From Chloroflexota bacterium (GTDB lineage: Bacteria; Chloroflexota; Anaerolineae; Anaerolineales; Villigracilaceae), in contig JAJYOH010000010.1 in the NCBI GenBank assembly GCA_021796315.1, positions 1 through 31,365 on the forward strand: a stretch of 31,365 nt of DNA, read 5' to 3'. The notes under the pieces were generated by a model that saw nothing but the letters and a program-made list of their open reading frames with translations, did not search any database and was not told the origin of the DNA. The position numbers and the translations under genes were made by a program. This document shows, one piece after another, positions 15,463 through 23,954 of the stretch; the stretch's first letter is position 1, and each line of letters opens with the position of its first letter.

Positions 15463-16062
15463 TTATTTGGTTGTTTCCAGGCCTTCAATAACCAAAATAA
15501 AACCTTCCCGACCTATGACCCGGATCGGGCTTCCTTCAATCACCGTTTTATCGCTGCGCGCACTCCATAACTCACCCGCCACCTGCACGGAGCCATCTTC
15601 CGAAACCTTTGTCTTCGCAAAACCGATCGATCCAATCAAGGTGGCAAGATCGTGTGTCGGGCGCACTTGTAAAGTTTGGATCACCTTGCGGATCGAGATC
15701 CAGAGAGAGCCTGCATACACAACTGAAACGGTTATCGCCAAAACCGGATTAACCAACGGTTTTTCCCCCTGCGCAAAGAAAAACGCCGAACCAATGATCA
15801 TTCCACAAATAGCCAGGACAAGAAACACTTCCCGCTTTGGCTGGCGGATTGCAAACAGAAAAGGCACGAGACTCAAAACAAGAATAACCAAAGCCCACCA
15901 ATTGAAGGAAATGTTATAAACCGCATAACCGGCCAGCACCAGGCAAAACACAGCGCCGATTTCCAACATCCCCGTACCCGGCGTGACGATTGCAAGAAGG
16001 ACTAGCAGCGTTCCCACCACCAGCAGCAAGTAAGCGACATTCGGATTGAGCAGAATATCCAT
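15463..16062 (-). CDS. NfeD-family membrane protein
   Basis: The 199-residue protein has four or five predicted membrane helices (residues 8-130) and ends in a small beta-barrel (OB-fold NfeD domain) with LIGSIGFAKTKVSEDGSVQVAGELWSA and IRVIGREGFILVIEG. It lacks the ClpP-like protease half of long NfeD proteins, so it is the short form. The next gene is stomatin, its usual partner. A TATAAT and a GAAGGA ribosome-binding site precede the ATG. Confidence 0.9.
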   Translation of the reverse strand: MDILLNPNVAYLLLVVGTLLVLLAIVTPGTGMLEIGAVFCLVLAGYAVYNISFNWWALVILVLSLVPFLFAIRQPKREVFLVLAICGMIIGSAFFFAQGEKPLVNPVLAITVSVVYAGSLWISIRKVIQTLQVRPTHDLATLIGSIGFAKTKVSEDGSVQVAGELWSARSDKTVIEGSPIRVIGREGFILVIEGLETTK

Positions 16063-16085
16063 TCTTTCCTTCTTTGTTCAAAATG

Positions 16086-16091
16086 ATTATA
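16086..16091 (-). promoter_or_regulatory. Putative -10 box of the nfeD-stomatin operon
   Basis: TATAAT on the minus strand lies 23 bases before the nfeD ATG, with a GAAGGA Shine-Dalgarno in between. It faces away from the wecC promoter. Confidence 0.5.
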
Positions 16092-16145
16092 CAACAACTC
16101 TCACTAATGACATACGTGGCAAAAGAAGGATGGTTGTGTGCGGTG

Positions 16146-16175
16146 TATAATGATGGCGATTTTCCCCTTAAGGAG
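16146..16175 (+). promoter_or_regulatory. Putative -10 box and strong ribosome-binding site of wecC
   Basis: TATAAT (16146-16151) is preceded by GGTG, as in the response-regulator promoter. AAGGAG (16170-16175) lies 5 bases before the GTG start and decides that start. Confidence 0.55.
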
Positions 16176-16180
16176 CTTGA

Positions 16181-17482
16181 GTGAAATTCAACAAAATTTG
16201 CGTACTAGGTTTGGGATATATCGGCCTGCCAACCGCCTCCACATTTGCCACGCACGGCGTTAAAGTTCTGGGCGTGGATGTAAATACGCGCATCGTCGAA
16301 ACTTTGCAACGCGGCGAAATCCACATCCATGAGCCGGGTTTACGTGACACCGTCAAAGCCGCGCTTGGTTCAGGCAACTTCAACGTCGCGGTCAAACCTG
16401 AAGAAGCCGATGCGTTTCTCATCGCCGTCCCAACACCCTTTCATGACGATCAGTTCGGCGAATACAACGGACAAAAATATAAACTGGCTGACATGCGCGC
16501 GGTGACATCCGCCGCCGAAGCCATTGTCCCATTTTTGCGGAAGGGAAATCTTGTCGTGCTTGAATCGACTTCCCCACCGCGTACGACTCTTGAACTCGTC
16601 GCTCCCATCCTCGCTCGTTCGGGACTTGAGGCCGGGCGCGATTTCTATTTGGCTTACTCACCCGAACGGGTTTTGCCCGGACAAATCTTGCGCGAATTGA
16701 TTGAGAATGCGCGCGTCATCGGCGGTGTGACTCCCGAGTCGGCGCAAGCCGGCGCAGACTTATATTCCATCTTCGTAAAAGGTGAGATCGTCAAAACCGA
16801 CGCGACCACTGCCGAGATGGTCAAGTTGATGGAAAATACATACCGCGATGTCAACATCGCCATCGCCAACGAATTCGCACGTCTCGCCGATAAATTTGGC
16901 GTGGATGTTTGGGAAGCCATCAGCATCGCCAACCGTCATCCGCGCGTAAAAATTCTCAGCCCCGGCCCAGGCGTTGGCGGACACTGCATCAGCGTGGACC
17001 CCTGGTTCTTCGTTGAAACCGCACCCGAATTAACTCCGCTTATTTACAACTCGCGCCAGGTCAATGACGCGCAGCCACATTTTGTTGTTGATTTGGTCAA
17101 GCGCGCACTCGGTGATGTGAAAGGAAAAAGAATCGCCGCGCTTGGTCTCGCCTACAAACCTGATGTTGATGATCTGCGCGAAAGTCCCGCCACCGAAGTT
17201 GTATATCTTTTGCAAAAAGAAGGCGCAGAAGTTAAAGCATTCGAGCCGTTCAAACTCGAAGGTTTGCCGGGAATGGACATGGCAAGGAATCTTGATGAAG
17301 CGCTCGAAGACGCGGATGCGATTCTGCTTCTCGTGCGGCACACGGAATTCGTCTCGCTGAGTCCGCTCAAAGTCCGGGAAATGACGCGAGCAAAAATCGT
17401 CGTGGACACGGTCAATGCGTGGAATTCATCGGAATGGCAAAAGTCTGATTTTTCAGTTTCAAGATTGGGAGTCGGTAAGTGA
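16181..17482 (+). CDS. wecC: UDP-N-acetyl-D-mannosamine dehydrogenase
   Basis: The 433-residue protein belongs to the UDP-sugar dehydrogenase family. It has an N-terminal Rossmann motif (VLGLGYIGLPTA), the NAD-domain segment VLESTSPPRTT, the central helix region AEMVKLMENTYRDVNIAIANE and the catalytic cysteine in GPGVGGHCISVDPWF (Cys269). The C-terminal domain has ALGLAYKPDVDDLRESPA. It oxidises a UDP-sugar to the uronic acid in two NAD-dependent steps. The ManNAc assignment rests on the next gene, UDP-GlcNAc 2-epimerase, which overlaps it by 4 bases (GTGA). Without that context, UDP-GlcNAc or UDP-glucose would be possible substrates. Confidence 0.92.
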   Translation: MKFNKICVLGLGYIGLPTASTFATHGVKVLGVDVNTRIVETLQRGEIHIHEPGLRDTVKAALGSGNFNVAVKPEEADAFLIAVPTPFHDDQFGEYNGQKYKLADMRAVTSAAEAIVPFLRKGNLVVLESTSPPRTTLELVAPILARSGLEAGRDFYLAYSPERVLPGQILRELIENARVIGGVTPESAQAGADLYSIFVKGEIVKTDATTAEMVKLMENTYRDVNIAIANEFARLADKFGVDVWEAISIANRHPRVKILSPGPGVGGHCISVDPWFFVETAPELTPLIYNSRQVNDAQPHFVVDLVKRALGDVKGKRIAALGLAYKPDVDDLRESPATEVVYLLQKEGAEVKAFEPFKLEGLPGMDMARNLDEALEDADAILLLVRHTEFVSLSPLKVREMTRAKIVVDTVNAWNSSEWQKSDFSVSRLGVGK

Positions 17483-18681
17483 TCAAAGTTCTTTCAGTTT
17501 TTGGCACACGTCCCGAAGCGGTGAAGATGGCGCCGGTGGTGCGCGCGCTTGCGCAATGGTCAAAGAACGAACCACATAATAAAAATATCGAAGCGCGCGT
17601 TTGCGTCACGGCACAGCATCGACAAATGCTCGACCAGGTTTTGGATCTGTTCAAGATCAAGCCCGATTACGATTTGGATCTGATGCGCGACAATCAAACC
17701 CTGCCCGAAGTAAGCGCCGCGATTTTCAAAAATCTCGATCCGGTGCTGATGGATTTCAAACCCGATTGGGTTTTGGTGCAGGGTGATACGACTACAGTTG
17801 CGATCACGGCCTTGCTTTCTTATTATCGCCGCATCCGCGTGGGACATGTGGAAGCGGGGCTTCGCACGCACGATAAATGGGCGCCATTCCCAGAAGAGAT
17901 AAATCGGCGCGTGGCCGGCGTGGCCGCCGACTTGCATTTCGCGCCGACAGAATTAACACGGCAGAATTTACTGCACGAAGGTGTGGACGATAAAATCATC
18001 GCGGTCACGGGCAACCCTGTCATTGATGCTTTGCAATACGTAGCGAAACAATCCGAGCCGGAAGAAATTTCTGAGTTGATGGAAAAATTAGGGATTGCTT
18101 CGCTCGGTCTCGACCCCGAAAGGACACAGGGCGTTACGCAAAGCTACTCGACCAGCGCTCACAATGACGGGAGAAGATTAATTTTAGTGACGGCACATCG
18201 CCGTGAAAATTTCGGCGAGCCGATGGAAAATGTTTGTTTTGCGTTGAAAGAGCTTGCGTCGCGCGGCGATGTGGAACTGGTTTATCCAGTGCATTTGAAT
18301 CCCAACGTGCAGGAACCCGTCAATCGGATTTTGAAAAATGTGGCGCACATCACGCTTTTGCCGCCAATGGATTATCTGCCGCTTGTCCATTTGATGAAGC
18401 GCGCCACTTTGATTCTGACAGACTCTGGCGGAATTCAAGAGGAAGCTCCGGCCTTCGGCAAACCCGTTTTGGTTTTGCGCGATGTGACCGAACGACCGGA
18501 GGGAGTCGAAGCCGGGACGTTGAAGCTCGTCGGAACGGAAACCCACCGTATCGTCGAGGAAGCGGCGCGGCTTTTGGATGATGAATCCGCTTACGCCGAA
18601 ATGTCAAAAGCGTCCAACCCGTTTGGCGACGGACACGCCGCGCAAAAAATAGTCCAGGCTCTTCTGGATTTCCAGGCGTGA
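17479..18681 (+). CDS. wecB: UDP-N-acetylglucosamine 2-epimerase (non-hydrolysing)
   Basis: The 400-residue protein carries FGTRPEAVKMAPVV, QGDTTT (Asp103), HVEAGLRT (Glu125), FPEEINRR, VTAHRRENFG (His240) and DSGGIQEEAPAFGKPVLVLRD. These are the active-site motifs of non-hydrolysing epimerases. It interconverts UDP-GlcNAc and UDP-ManNAc, feeding the dehydrogenase upstream to give UDP-ManNAcA for surface polysaccharide. A polar insertion of roughly 20 residues (about 208-230) lies before the AHRREN motif, where typical proteins have a short loop. The GTG start overlaps the wecC stop. No glycosyltransferase genes follow. Confidence 0.94.
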   Translation: MIKVLSVFGTRPEAVKMAPVVRALAQWSKNEPHNKNIEARVCVTAQHRQMLDQVLDLFKIKPDYDLDLMRDNQTLPEVSAAIFKNLDPVLMDFKPDWVLVQGDTTTVAITALLSYYRRIRVGHVEAGLRTHDKWAPFPEEINRRVAGVAADLHFAPTELTRQNLLHEGVDDKIIAVTGNPVIDALQYVAKQSEPEEISELMEKLGIASLGLDPERTQGVTQSYSTSAHNDGRRLILVTAHRRENFGEPMENVCFALKELASRGDVELVYPVHLNPNVQEPVNRILKNVAHITLLPPMDYLPLVHLMKRATLILTDSGGIQEEAPAFGKPVLVLRDVTERPEGVEAGTLKLVGTETHRIVEEAARLLDDESAYAEMSKASNPFGDGHAAQKIVQALLDFQA

Positions 18682-18739
18682 TTGCAGATTTGATAAATCC
18701 ATTGGCACATTTGTAATGTGGGCAAAAAAGGAATTTGTG

Positions 18740-18745
18740 TATAAT
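18740..18745 (+). promoter_or_regulatory. Putative -10 box of the secreted repeat protein gene
   Basis: TATAAT lies 7 bases before the ATG at 18753, with no Shine-Dalgarno between them. This fits a leaderless transcript. A -35 box is not clear. Confidence 0.5.
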
Positions 18746-18752
18746 CTAATTG

Positions 18753-19688
18753 ATGATTAACCTTCGCCGATCTGTCACGTTCGTCCTGGCATTGTGCCTG
18801 CTGGCATCCACCTGGTCGTCGGTTCATGCCCAGGGGACGCAGTATTTCGCACAAACCGGACACAATGTGCAGGGCGAATTTCTAAAATTTTACAATGCCG
18901 CTACGGACCCAACTACACTTTATGGTTATCCCATCACGGAAGAAATTACAAGTAAAGACGGCAAACATGTTCAGTATTTTCAACGGGCCCGCTTTGAACT
19001 TCATCCCGAGCTTCCCGATGGTCAGCGCGTAACACTTACTCATATTGGCCGTGAATTGTACGTTCCGGGGACGCAATTGAACGTATACAGCCCATTTGCC
19101 TGCCGCTTCTATACAGAGACCAATTATGCAGTGTGCTTTGCCTTTCTGGAATTCCTCGATAAGAACGGCGGCGTGGCGCAATTTGGTTATCCCATCTCAC
19201 CTTTTGAATATCACGATGGCGTGATCGTACAATATTTCGAGAATGCCCGCATGGAATGGCAGCCATCCAAGCCCGAGGGCCAGCGCGTTATCATCACCGA
19301 CCTGGGGCGGCTGTACTTCGATAAACTCGGCGAAGATCCGGGGTTGCTCAAGCCGGTTACCGGAAACAACCTGGCCGTCGTCACGTCGATACAGGTGCGT
19401 GCGTTTGCATGGAAGGCCGTGACGCTGGCAAACGATCAGCAGTTGATCTTTATCATCGCACAGGATCAAAATGGAATTCCTGTAAATGGGGCTGCTTGTG
19501 GCGCTAATGTCCGCTGGCCCGATGGCAGGATCGAAGCCCCATCATCCGCAACCAACTCCAACGGTGTGGCAATCATCCCGTTGGCAGTTGTCAACCAACC
19601 ATATGGGAATCTGGTTTACATTGACATCACATGTACTTATAACGGCCAAAGCGGAACATCCAGTACATCATTCAGGATTTGGTACTAG
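18753..19688 (+). CDS. Secreted protein with two internal repeats and an Ig-like C-terminal domain
   Basis: The 311-residue precursor has a Sec signal peptide (RRSVTFVLALCLLASTWSSVHAQ, cleavage likely after VHA). Two homologous blocks of about 60 residues follow, each with an YGYPI or FGYPI motif, then VQYF, [QE]-x-AR, a W or H-x-x-P segment, and LGR-LYF. The C-terminal 90 residues look like an all-beta Ig-like module with paired cysteines (AACGANVRWPDGR, DITCTYNGQ). The repeats may be related to LGFP-type cell-wall repeats, but I cannot confirm this. The ATG is preferred over the adjacent TTG at 18750. A terminator follows. Confidence 0.85.
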   Translation: MINLRRSVTFVLALCLLASTWSSVHAQGTQYFAQTGHNVQGEFLKFYNAATDPTTLYGYPITEEITSKDGKHVQYFQRARFELHPELPDGQRVTLTHIGRELYVPGTQLNVYSPFACRFYTETNYAVCFAFLEFLDKNGGVAQFGYPISPFEYHDGVIVQYFENARMEWQPSKPEGQRVIITDLGRLYFDKLGEDPGLLKPVTGNNLAVVTSIQVRAFAWKAVTLANDQQLIFIIAQDQNGIPVNGAACGANVRWPDGRIEAPSSATNSNGVAIIPLAVVNQPYGNLVYIDITCTYNGQSGTSSTSFRIWY

Positions 19689-19691
19689 CCC

Positions 19692-19724
19692 AAATCCCCT
19701 CTTCAAAACAAGAGGGGATTTTTT
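19692..19724 (+). terminator. Rho-independent terminator of the secreted repeat protein gene
   Basis: AAATCCCCTCTT (19692-19703) pairs with AAGAGGGGATTT (19710-19721), followed by Ts. It also touches the 3' end of the convergent minus-strand gene. Confidence 0.9.
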
Positions 19725-20403
19725 ATTGCAGCAAATCTTTTAGATCAAACACCGGTCCATCGTCACAGGCCAATAGATGACCACGCCTTGTCTCGACAGC
19801 ACAGACTCCGCATTGGGCAAGCGCGCCGCAAGGCATCGGCGTGCGAATAAGAATCTGCGCGTCATTTCGCGCCGCAAACGGACTCCACACCCCAAAGCTT
19901 TTCTTCAACTCAGGCAGCGATTCGCGCGCCGCGTCCATCGCGACATAATCTGCCCAACTGCGTACATCAGACAAAGCTCGCAGTGGTTGGACCTCGACTT
20001 GCAGCGGCAAATCATCCGGCGGAGTTTCGCTGACCAGCGCAACCGACGATCCTTGTTTGAGCGCCAGATCGAGCAAAGGCAGGAGTCGTGCGGAAGAATT
20101 GTCGAATGCGATCAAGGCCACATGCCGGGCGGATGACGGCAATACGAAGCCGCGACCAAGCGGACCGCGCAAGTGAAGGCGCGTACCGGGCGTCCACGAG
20201 GAAGGCACAGATGGCGCAGCTAAAAAACTGTCAGCGAAAATTTTGGCCGCGAAAACGGAGGCCGCCAACGGTGCGTCCGAATCGTCGGCATGGGCGAGGA
20301 GATATTGCCCGGGCGCGGGAATCATTTTCGGCGGACAGAGAATCCGTGCAGCAGGTTTCCCATCCAACAAAATGAGTTCCACGATTTTGGTTTCGGCTTG
20401 CAT
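19723..20403 (-). CDS. PyrK-like iron-sulfur/flavin electron-transfer protein
   Basis: The 226-residue protein ends with a [2Fe-2S] site like that of the dihydroorotate dehydrogenase electron-transfer subunit. Cys192, Cys198, Cys201 and Cys213 lie in PCGALAQCGVCAV and LACDDGPVFDLKDLL. The N-terminal half resembles a ferredoxin-reductase-like FAD domain (PAPGQYLLAHA, LHLRGPLGRGF), and the middle a nucleotide-binding domain. In PyrK the module passes electrons from the catalytic subunit to NAD. Here no pyrD or other catalytic subunit is adjacent, and the first cysteine spacing is one residue longer than usual. The partner is therefore unknown. Confidence 0.8.
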   Translation of the reverse strand: MQAETKIVELILLDGKPAARILCPPKMIPAPGQYLLAHADDSDAPLAASVFAAKIFADSFLAAPSVPSSWTPGTRLHLRGPLGRGFVLPSSARHVALIAFDNSSARLLPLLDLALKQGSSVALVSETPPDDLPLQVEVQPLRALSDVRSWADYVAMDAARESLPELKKSFGVWSPFAARNDAQILIRTPMPCGALAQCGVCAVETRRGHLLACDDGPVFDLKDLLQ

Positions 20404-20443
20404 GTCACCATCGTAACATGAGCTTTATACCCAGACAAGCGAT

Positions 20444-20449
20444 TATAAT
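20444..20449 (+). promoter_or_regulatory. Putative -10 box of the SPFH-selD region
   Basis: TATAAT lies 35 bases before the SPFH gene ATG, which has its own AGAGGAG ribosome-binding site. The -35 region is not clear. Confidence 0.4.
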
Positions 20450-20484
20450 AATCAGGATGTCGTTTTGACTTCAGAGGAGAATTT

Positions 20485-21501
20485 ATGAACATTGCAAGTG
20501 TTTTCCAAGGTATCGCATCCATCGCATGGATCGGTTTCATCGGCGTTTTGGTTTTAGCGGTAACACGCGCCAGCCGCCAGCAACCAACACGCGGATTGAG
20601 CACGGCGGTCATCGCCCTGGCAGTCGTGGCATTGGTAATGACCGCCGCCGGTTTGGGGATGGTTTTTCTGCAAGCTGACCAATATGGAGTTGTGATCTCA
20701 GCCTTCCAACCCAACGGATACAGGCCACAACCGCTTGGCCCGGGCCTGCACTTGATCATTCCAGGTATCGAAAGTGTGCAGGTTTATTCAATTGCCCGAC
20801 AAACCTACACCATGTCATCATCACCCAGCGAAGGGCAGGTAACGGGCGATGACTCGATCGAAGCGCGCACCAAGGACGGCCAGCAGGTTTATATCGATGC
20901 ATCGGTGATCTATGCAATCGACCCGACCCAGCTAATTAACTTGCACAGGGTCTGGCAGAATCGTTACCAGGATAATGTAGTGCGGCCCATTGTGCGCGCC
21001 GCCATCCGTGATGCGGTTTCACAGTTTGGCGTGGAGGAAATCGTCAGCACAAAGCGCAACGAGCTGGAGCAGATGATTACCGGCACGATCCAAAAGGGAT
21101 TTACCGATAACAACCTGATCATGTCGAGCTTCCTGCTCCGTAATATTCGCTTTAGCGATCAATACGCCCAGGCAGTGGAACAGAAACAGATTGCCGAGCA
21201 ACAGGCATTGCAGGCCCAATTGGTTGTCCAGCAAAAGAAGCAGGAAGCCGAACAGGCGCGGCAGGTGGCTCAGGGTCAGGCCGACGCGGCAGTGATCGCG
21301 GCCAAAGGCGCAGCTGATGCGCGCATCCTGCAGGCACAAGCCGAAGCGCAGGCCAACGATGTGCTCACCAAGTCGCTCACGCCACAGCTTCTGCAATATC
21401 AATACATCATCAAGCTGGCTCCAACCGTGCAGACTATTTTCATCCCGAGCGGCAATCAATTCATTTTACCGTTGCCAAATGTGACGACAACAGCACAGTA
21501 G
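20485..21501 (+). CDS. SPFH/prohibitin-family membrane protein
   Basis: The 338-residue protein has two N-terminal membrane segments (about 10-28 and 38-62), then an SPFH domain (QYGVVISAFQPNGYRPQPLGPGLHLIIPG, DGQQVYIDASVIYAIDP). An Ala/Gln-rich coiled coil follows (about 230-290), with a hydrophobic tail. It differs from the stomatin-type paralogue at 14544-15443 in having an extra membrane helix, and it more resembles prohibitin/HflK-C proteins. No NfeD or protease gene is adjacent. The start is supported by AGAGGAG 5 bases upstream. selD begins 32 bases downstream, so they may share a transcript. Confidence 0.88.
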   Translation: MNIASVFQGIASIAWIGFIGVLVLAVTRASRQQPTRGLSTAVIALAVVALVMTAAGLGMVFLQADQYGVVISAFQPNGYRPQPLGPGLHLIIPGIESVQVYSIARQTYTMSSSPSEGQVTGDDSIEARTKDGQQVYIDASVIYAIDPTQLINLHRVWQNRYQDNVVRPIVRAAIRDAVSQFGVEEIVSTKRNELEQMITGTIQKGFTDNNLIMSSFLLRNIRFSDQYAQAVEQKQIAEQQALQAQLVVQQKKQEAEQARQVAQGQADAAVIAAKGAADARILQAQAEAQANDVLTKSLTPQLLQYQYIIKLAPTVQTIFIPSGNQFILPLPNVTTTAQ

Positions 21502-21533
21502 TCAACATTTAATTTGACCTACGCAAGGAGTCT

Positions 21534-22595
21534 ATGAACGAAGTCAAACCCAGTGGCCGACAAATTCGATTGACGAGTTTGTCGGCCTGCGCGGGCTGAG
21601 CGTCGAAGCTCAACGCGGAAACGCTGGCGCAGGTTCTGCGCCCCGTGCAAGATATTTTCAAACCGTCCGACTATCCCGATTTGCTGGTCGGACTCGAGGG
21701 CCCGGACGACGCGGCAGTCTGGCGGCTGGACGATTCGCGCGCCATCGTCGTGACCACCGACTTCTTCACACCGGTCGTTGACGATGCCTACGATTATGGC
21801 GCAATTGCCGCGACAAACAGCATCTCAGATATTTACGCCATGGGCGGGACACCCTTCCTGGCCTTGAACATTGCGGCTCTTCCCCCGGACCTGCCAACGG
21901 CTCTGTCTGCGGACATTTTGCGCGGCGGCGCGGAGAAAGCCCGCGAGGCGGGCGTTGTCATCGCCGGCGGACACACCGTGCAGGATAAAGAACCAAAATA
22001 TGGACTGGTCGTGATCGGCTTCGTCGATCCGCAAAAAATGTTGAGCAAGAGCGGACTCAAGGCCGGTGACGCGCTGGTGTTGACAAAGCCGCTCGGTTTC
22101 GGAGTCACGACCACGGCCTTGAAACAGGACAAGGCCGACGAGAAAGATGTCAGGGAAGTTGTCTCATGGATGACGCGATTAAATAAAATGGCGGGACAAC
22201 TTGCGGTTGAATTCAATTTGCACGGCGGCACAGACATTACCGGATTCAGTCTGCTCGGTCACGGATTGGAAATGGCAGAAGCCGCAAATGTCATGCTTGA
22301 AATCGAATTAAATAAAGTTCCACTCATCAACGGGGCGCGCAAATATGCCGAGATGGGAACCTTCCCCGGCGGCGCATTTGACAACCAATCCTATTTTGGC
22401 GGCCGCGTGAAATTCAATGAAGCAATTGACGAACCAGCCCAGATGCTTTTGTTCGATCCGCAAACCAGCGGCGGACTTTTGCTCGGCGTGCCGCGTGAGA
22501 AACTTGAAGCATTCCAAACACGCGCAAAAGAATTGAATCAACCGGTTTGGATAATTGGAGAAGTCAAACAAGGCAAGGGGATTCAGGTAAAATAA
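21534..22595 (+). CDS. selD: Selenophosphate synthetase, selenocysteine-containing (in-frame UGA at 21597-21599)
   Basis: Downstream of the UGA the product is clearly SelD: PDDAAVWRL, TTDFFTPVVDD, ATNSISDIYAMGG, AGGHTVQDKEP, TDITGFSLLGHG and FDPQTSGGLLLG. Read through the UGA as selenocysteine, the frame extends to an ATG at 21534 with AAGGAG 3 bases upstream. It gives 353 residues, the usual family length. The added segment reads LTSLSACAGUASKLNAETLAQVL. Sec22 sits where SelD has its catalytic Cys/Sec (E. coli Cys17), and Lys25 matches E. coli Lys20. SelD makes selenophosphate from selenide and ATP. The GTG at 21645 would remove the catalytic residues and is rejected. Confidence 0.93.
21621..21646 (+). 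promoter_or_regulatory. Candidate bacterial SECIS element in selD
   Basis: GGCGCAG (21626-21632) and CTGCGCC (21636-21642) form a perfect 7-bp stem with loop GTT, extended below by ACG/CGT across a small internal loop. The apical loop lies about 33 bases after the UGA and starts with G. This agrees with the general form of bacterial SECIS hairpins recognised by SelB. Confidence 0.7.
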
Positions 22596-22631
22596 TTCCG
22601 GCAGGTTTATTCAGCCTGCTCATGAGAGTTG

Positions 22632-23954
22632 ATGTCAAATATTCCAGTTGAAATTCTGATCCTTGTATTCCTACTTTTGCTGAACGGACTGTTCGTCATG
22701 TCCGAGATGGCGGTGGTCTCGTCACGCAAGGCAAGATTACAGCAGCAAGCCAACGAGGGAAACAAGCGCGCGAAAGCCGCGCTCGATCTGGCGCAGGACC
22801 CATCACTGTTTTTGTCCACAGTGCAGATCGGCATCACGCTGATCGGCGTTTTGCTCGGCGCAGTGAGCGGACCAGCCTTCTCGGGGCCGCTGGCGAAATT
22901 ATTTAAACGGTGGCCGCTTCTCGGTCCGTACGCAGACACGCTGGCGCTGGTCCTGGTCGTGGTCATTATCACCCTCCTGACTCTGCTCGTCAGCGAACTC
23001 ATCCCCAAACGCCTGGCCTTGCACGATCCAGAAAAAATCGCGGCATCCATTTCCGGCCCGATGCTTTTCATCTCGAAATTATTTTCGCCGCTGGTTTGGT
23101 TGTTGGGGAAAGCCACAGAATTCACCTTGAAGGCCATGGGCGCAAAACCCAGCGCCGAACCACCCGTGACAGAAGAGGAAATCCAACTGCTGATCGATCA
23201 AGGCACCGAAGCGGGCGTGTTCGAAGAAGCGGAACAGGACATGGTCGAAGGCGTGTTCAGTCTCGGCGATTCGCGCGTCTACTCGCTGATGACGCCGCGC
23301 ACCGACATCGTCTGGTTCGACATCACCGATACGCCGGATGAAATCCGCCGCAAAGTGGCCGAGAGCGATTATTCGCGCTTCCCGGTTTGTCAAGGCAGCC
23401 TCGATACGATCCTTGGCATCATCAAAGCGCGTGATTTGCTGGCCCCTCCCGGATTATCAAACGAACATTTCAAGCTAAAGGATAAGCTGCGGCCTGCGCT
23501 TTACATTCCTGAAACAATGTTCGCTTCGCGCGCATTGGAACTCTTCAAAGAAAAGAGCGCCGAACTGATGCTCGTAATCGATGAGTTCGGCAGCCTGCAG
23601 GGAATTTTGACCCTGAACGATATTATCGAAGAGATCGTCGGCGAAATCGAAGTCGAACCGCAGGCCACCCAACGGCAGGACGGTTCATGGCTGTTGGATG
23701 GCATGTTGTCCGTGGATGACTTCAAGGAACTCTTCACGCTTACCAAACCCCTGCCGCACGAAGATGAATATGAAACGCTGAGCGGCTTCGTGATGATGTC
23801 GCTTGGACGCGTGCCGCAAACTACCGACCACTTTGAATGGAATGGGATGCGCTTCGAAGTGATGGACATGGACGGTCATCGCGTGGATAAAGTATTGGTA
23901 GCGACGTCACCGCCTCGCACCCCGCCCCAGCCTGCCCCCGGACAAAAAACATGA
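22632..23954 (+). CDS. CNNM/CBS-domain membrane protein (HlyC/CorC family)
   Basis: The protein has about 440 residues. An N-terminal DUF21/CNNM membrane domain has about four helices (VEILILVFLLLLNGLFVMSEMAVVSS at the start; LLVSELIPKRLAL). A CBS-domain pair follows (about 205-330, SLMTPRTDIVWFDI, FPVCQGSLDTILGIIKARDLL, MLVIDEFGSLQGILTLNDIIEEIVGEI). The C-terminal CorC_HlyC domain follows (residues 345-425, WLLDGMLSVDDF). Relatives are linked to Mg2+/Co2+ transport; substrate and direction are not certain. The ATG at 22632 is preferred over a TTG 3 bases upstream. The 3' end overlaps ggt by 4 bases. Confidence 0.9.
   Translation: MSNIPVEILILVFLLLLNGLFVMSEMAVVSSRKARLQQQANEGNKRAKAALDLAQDPSLFLSTVQIGITLIGVLLGAVSGPAFSGPLAKLFKRWPLLGPYADTLALVLVVVIITLLTLLVSELIPKRLALHDPEKIAASISGPMLFISKLFSPLVWLLGKATEFTLKAMGAKPSAEPPVTEEEIQLLIDQGTEAGVFEEAEQDMVEGVFSLGDSRVYSLMTPRTDIVWFDITDTPDEIRRKVAESDYSRFPVCQGSLDTILGIIKARDLLAPPGLSNEHFKLKDKLRPALYIPETMFASRALELFKEKSAELMLVIDEFGSLQGILTLNDIIEEIVGEIEVEPQATQRQDGSWLLDGMLSVDDFKELFTLTKPLPHEDEYETLSGFVMMSLGRVPQTTDHFEWNGMRFEVMDMDGHRVDKVLVATSPPRTPPQPAPGQKT

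Noticed and set aside
16181..18681. A large polysaccharide or capsule gene cluster
   Set aside because: Only the two nucleotide-sugar genes are present. No glycosyltransferase, flippase or polymerase follows.
21645..22595. selD starting at the GTG at 21645, or selD as a pseudogene broken by a stop codon
   Set aside because: The short form lacks the catalytic Cys/Sec and Lys. The upstream frame continues as SelD sequence on both sides of the UGA, with a ribosome-binding site and a hairpin, so selenocysteine decoding is the better explanation.
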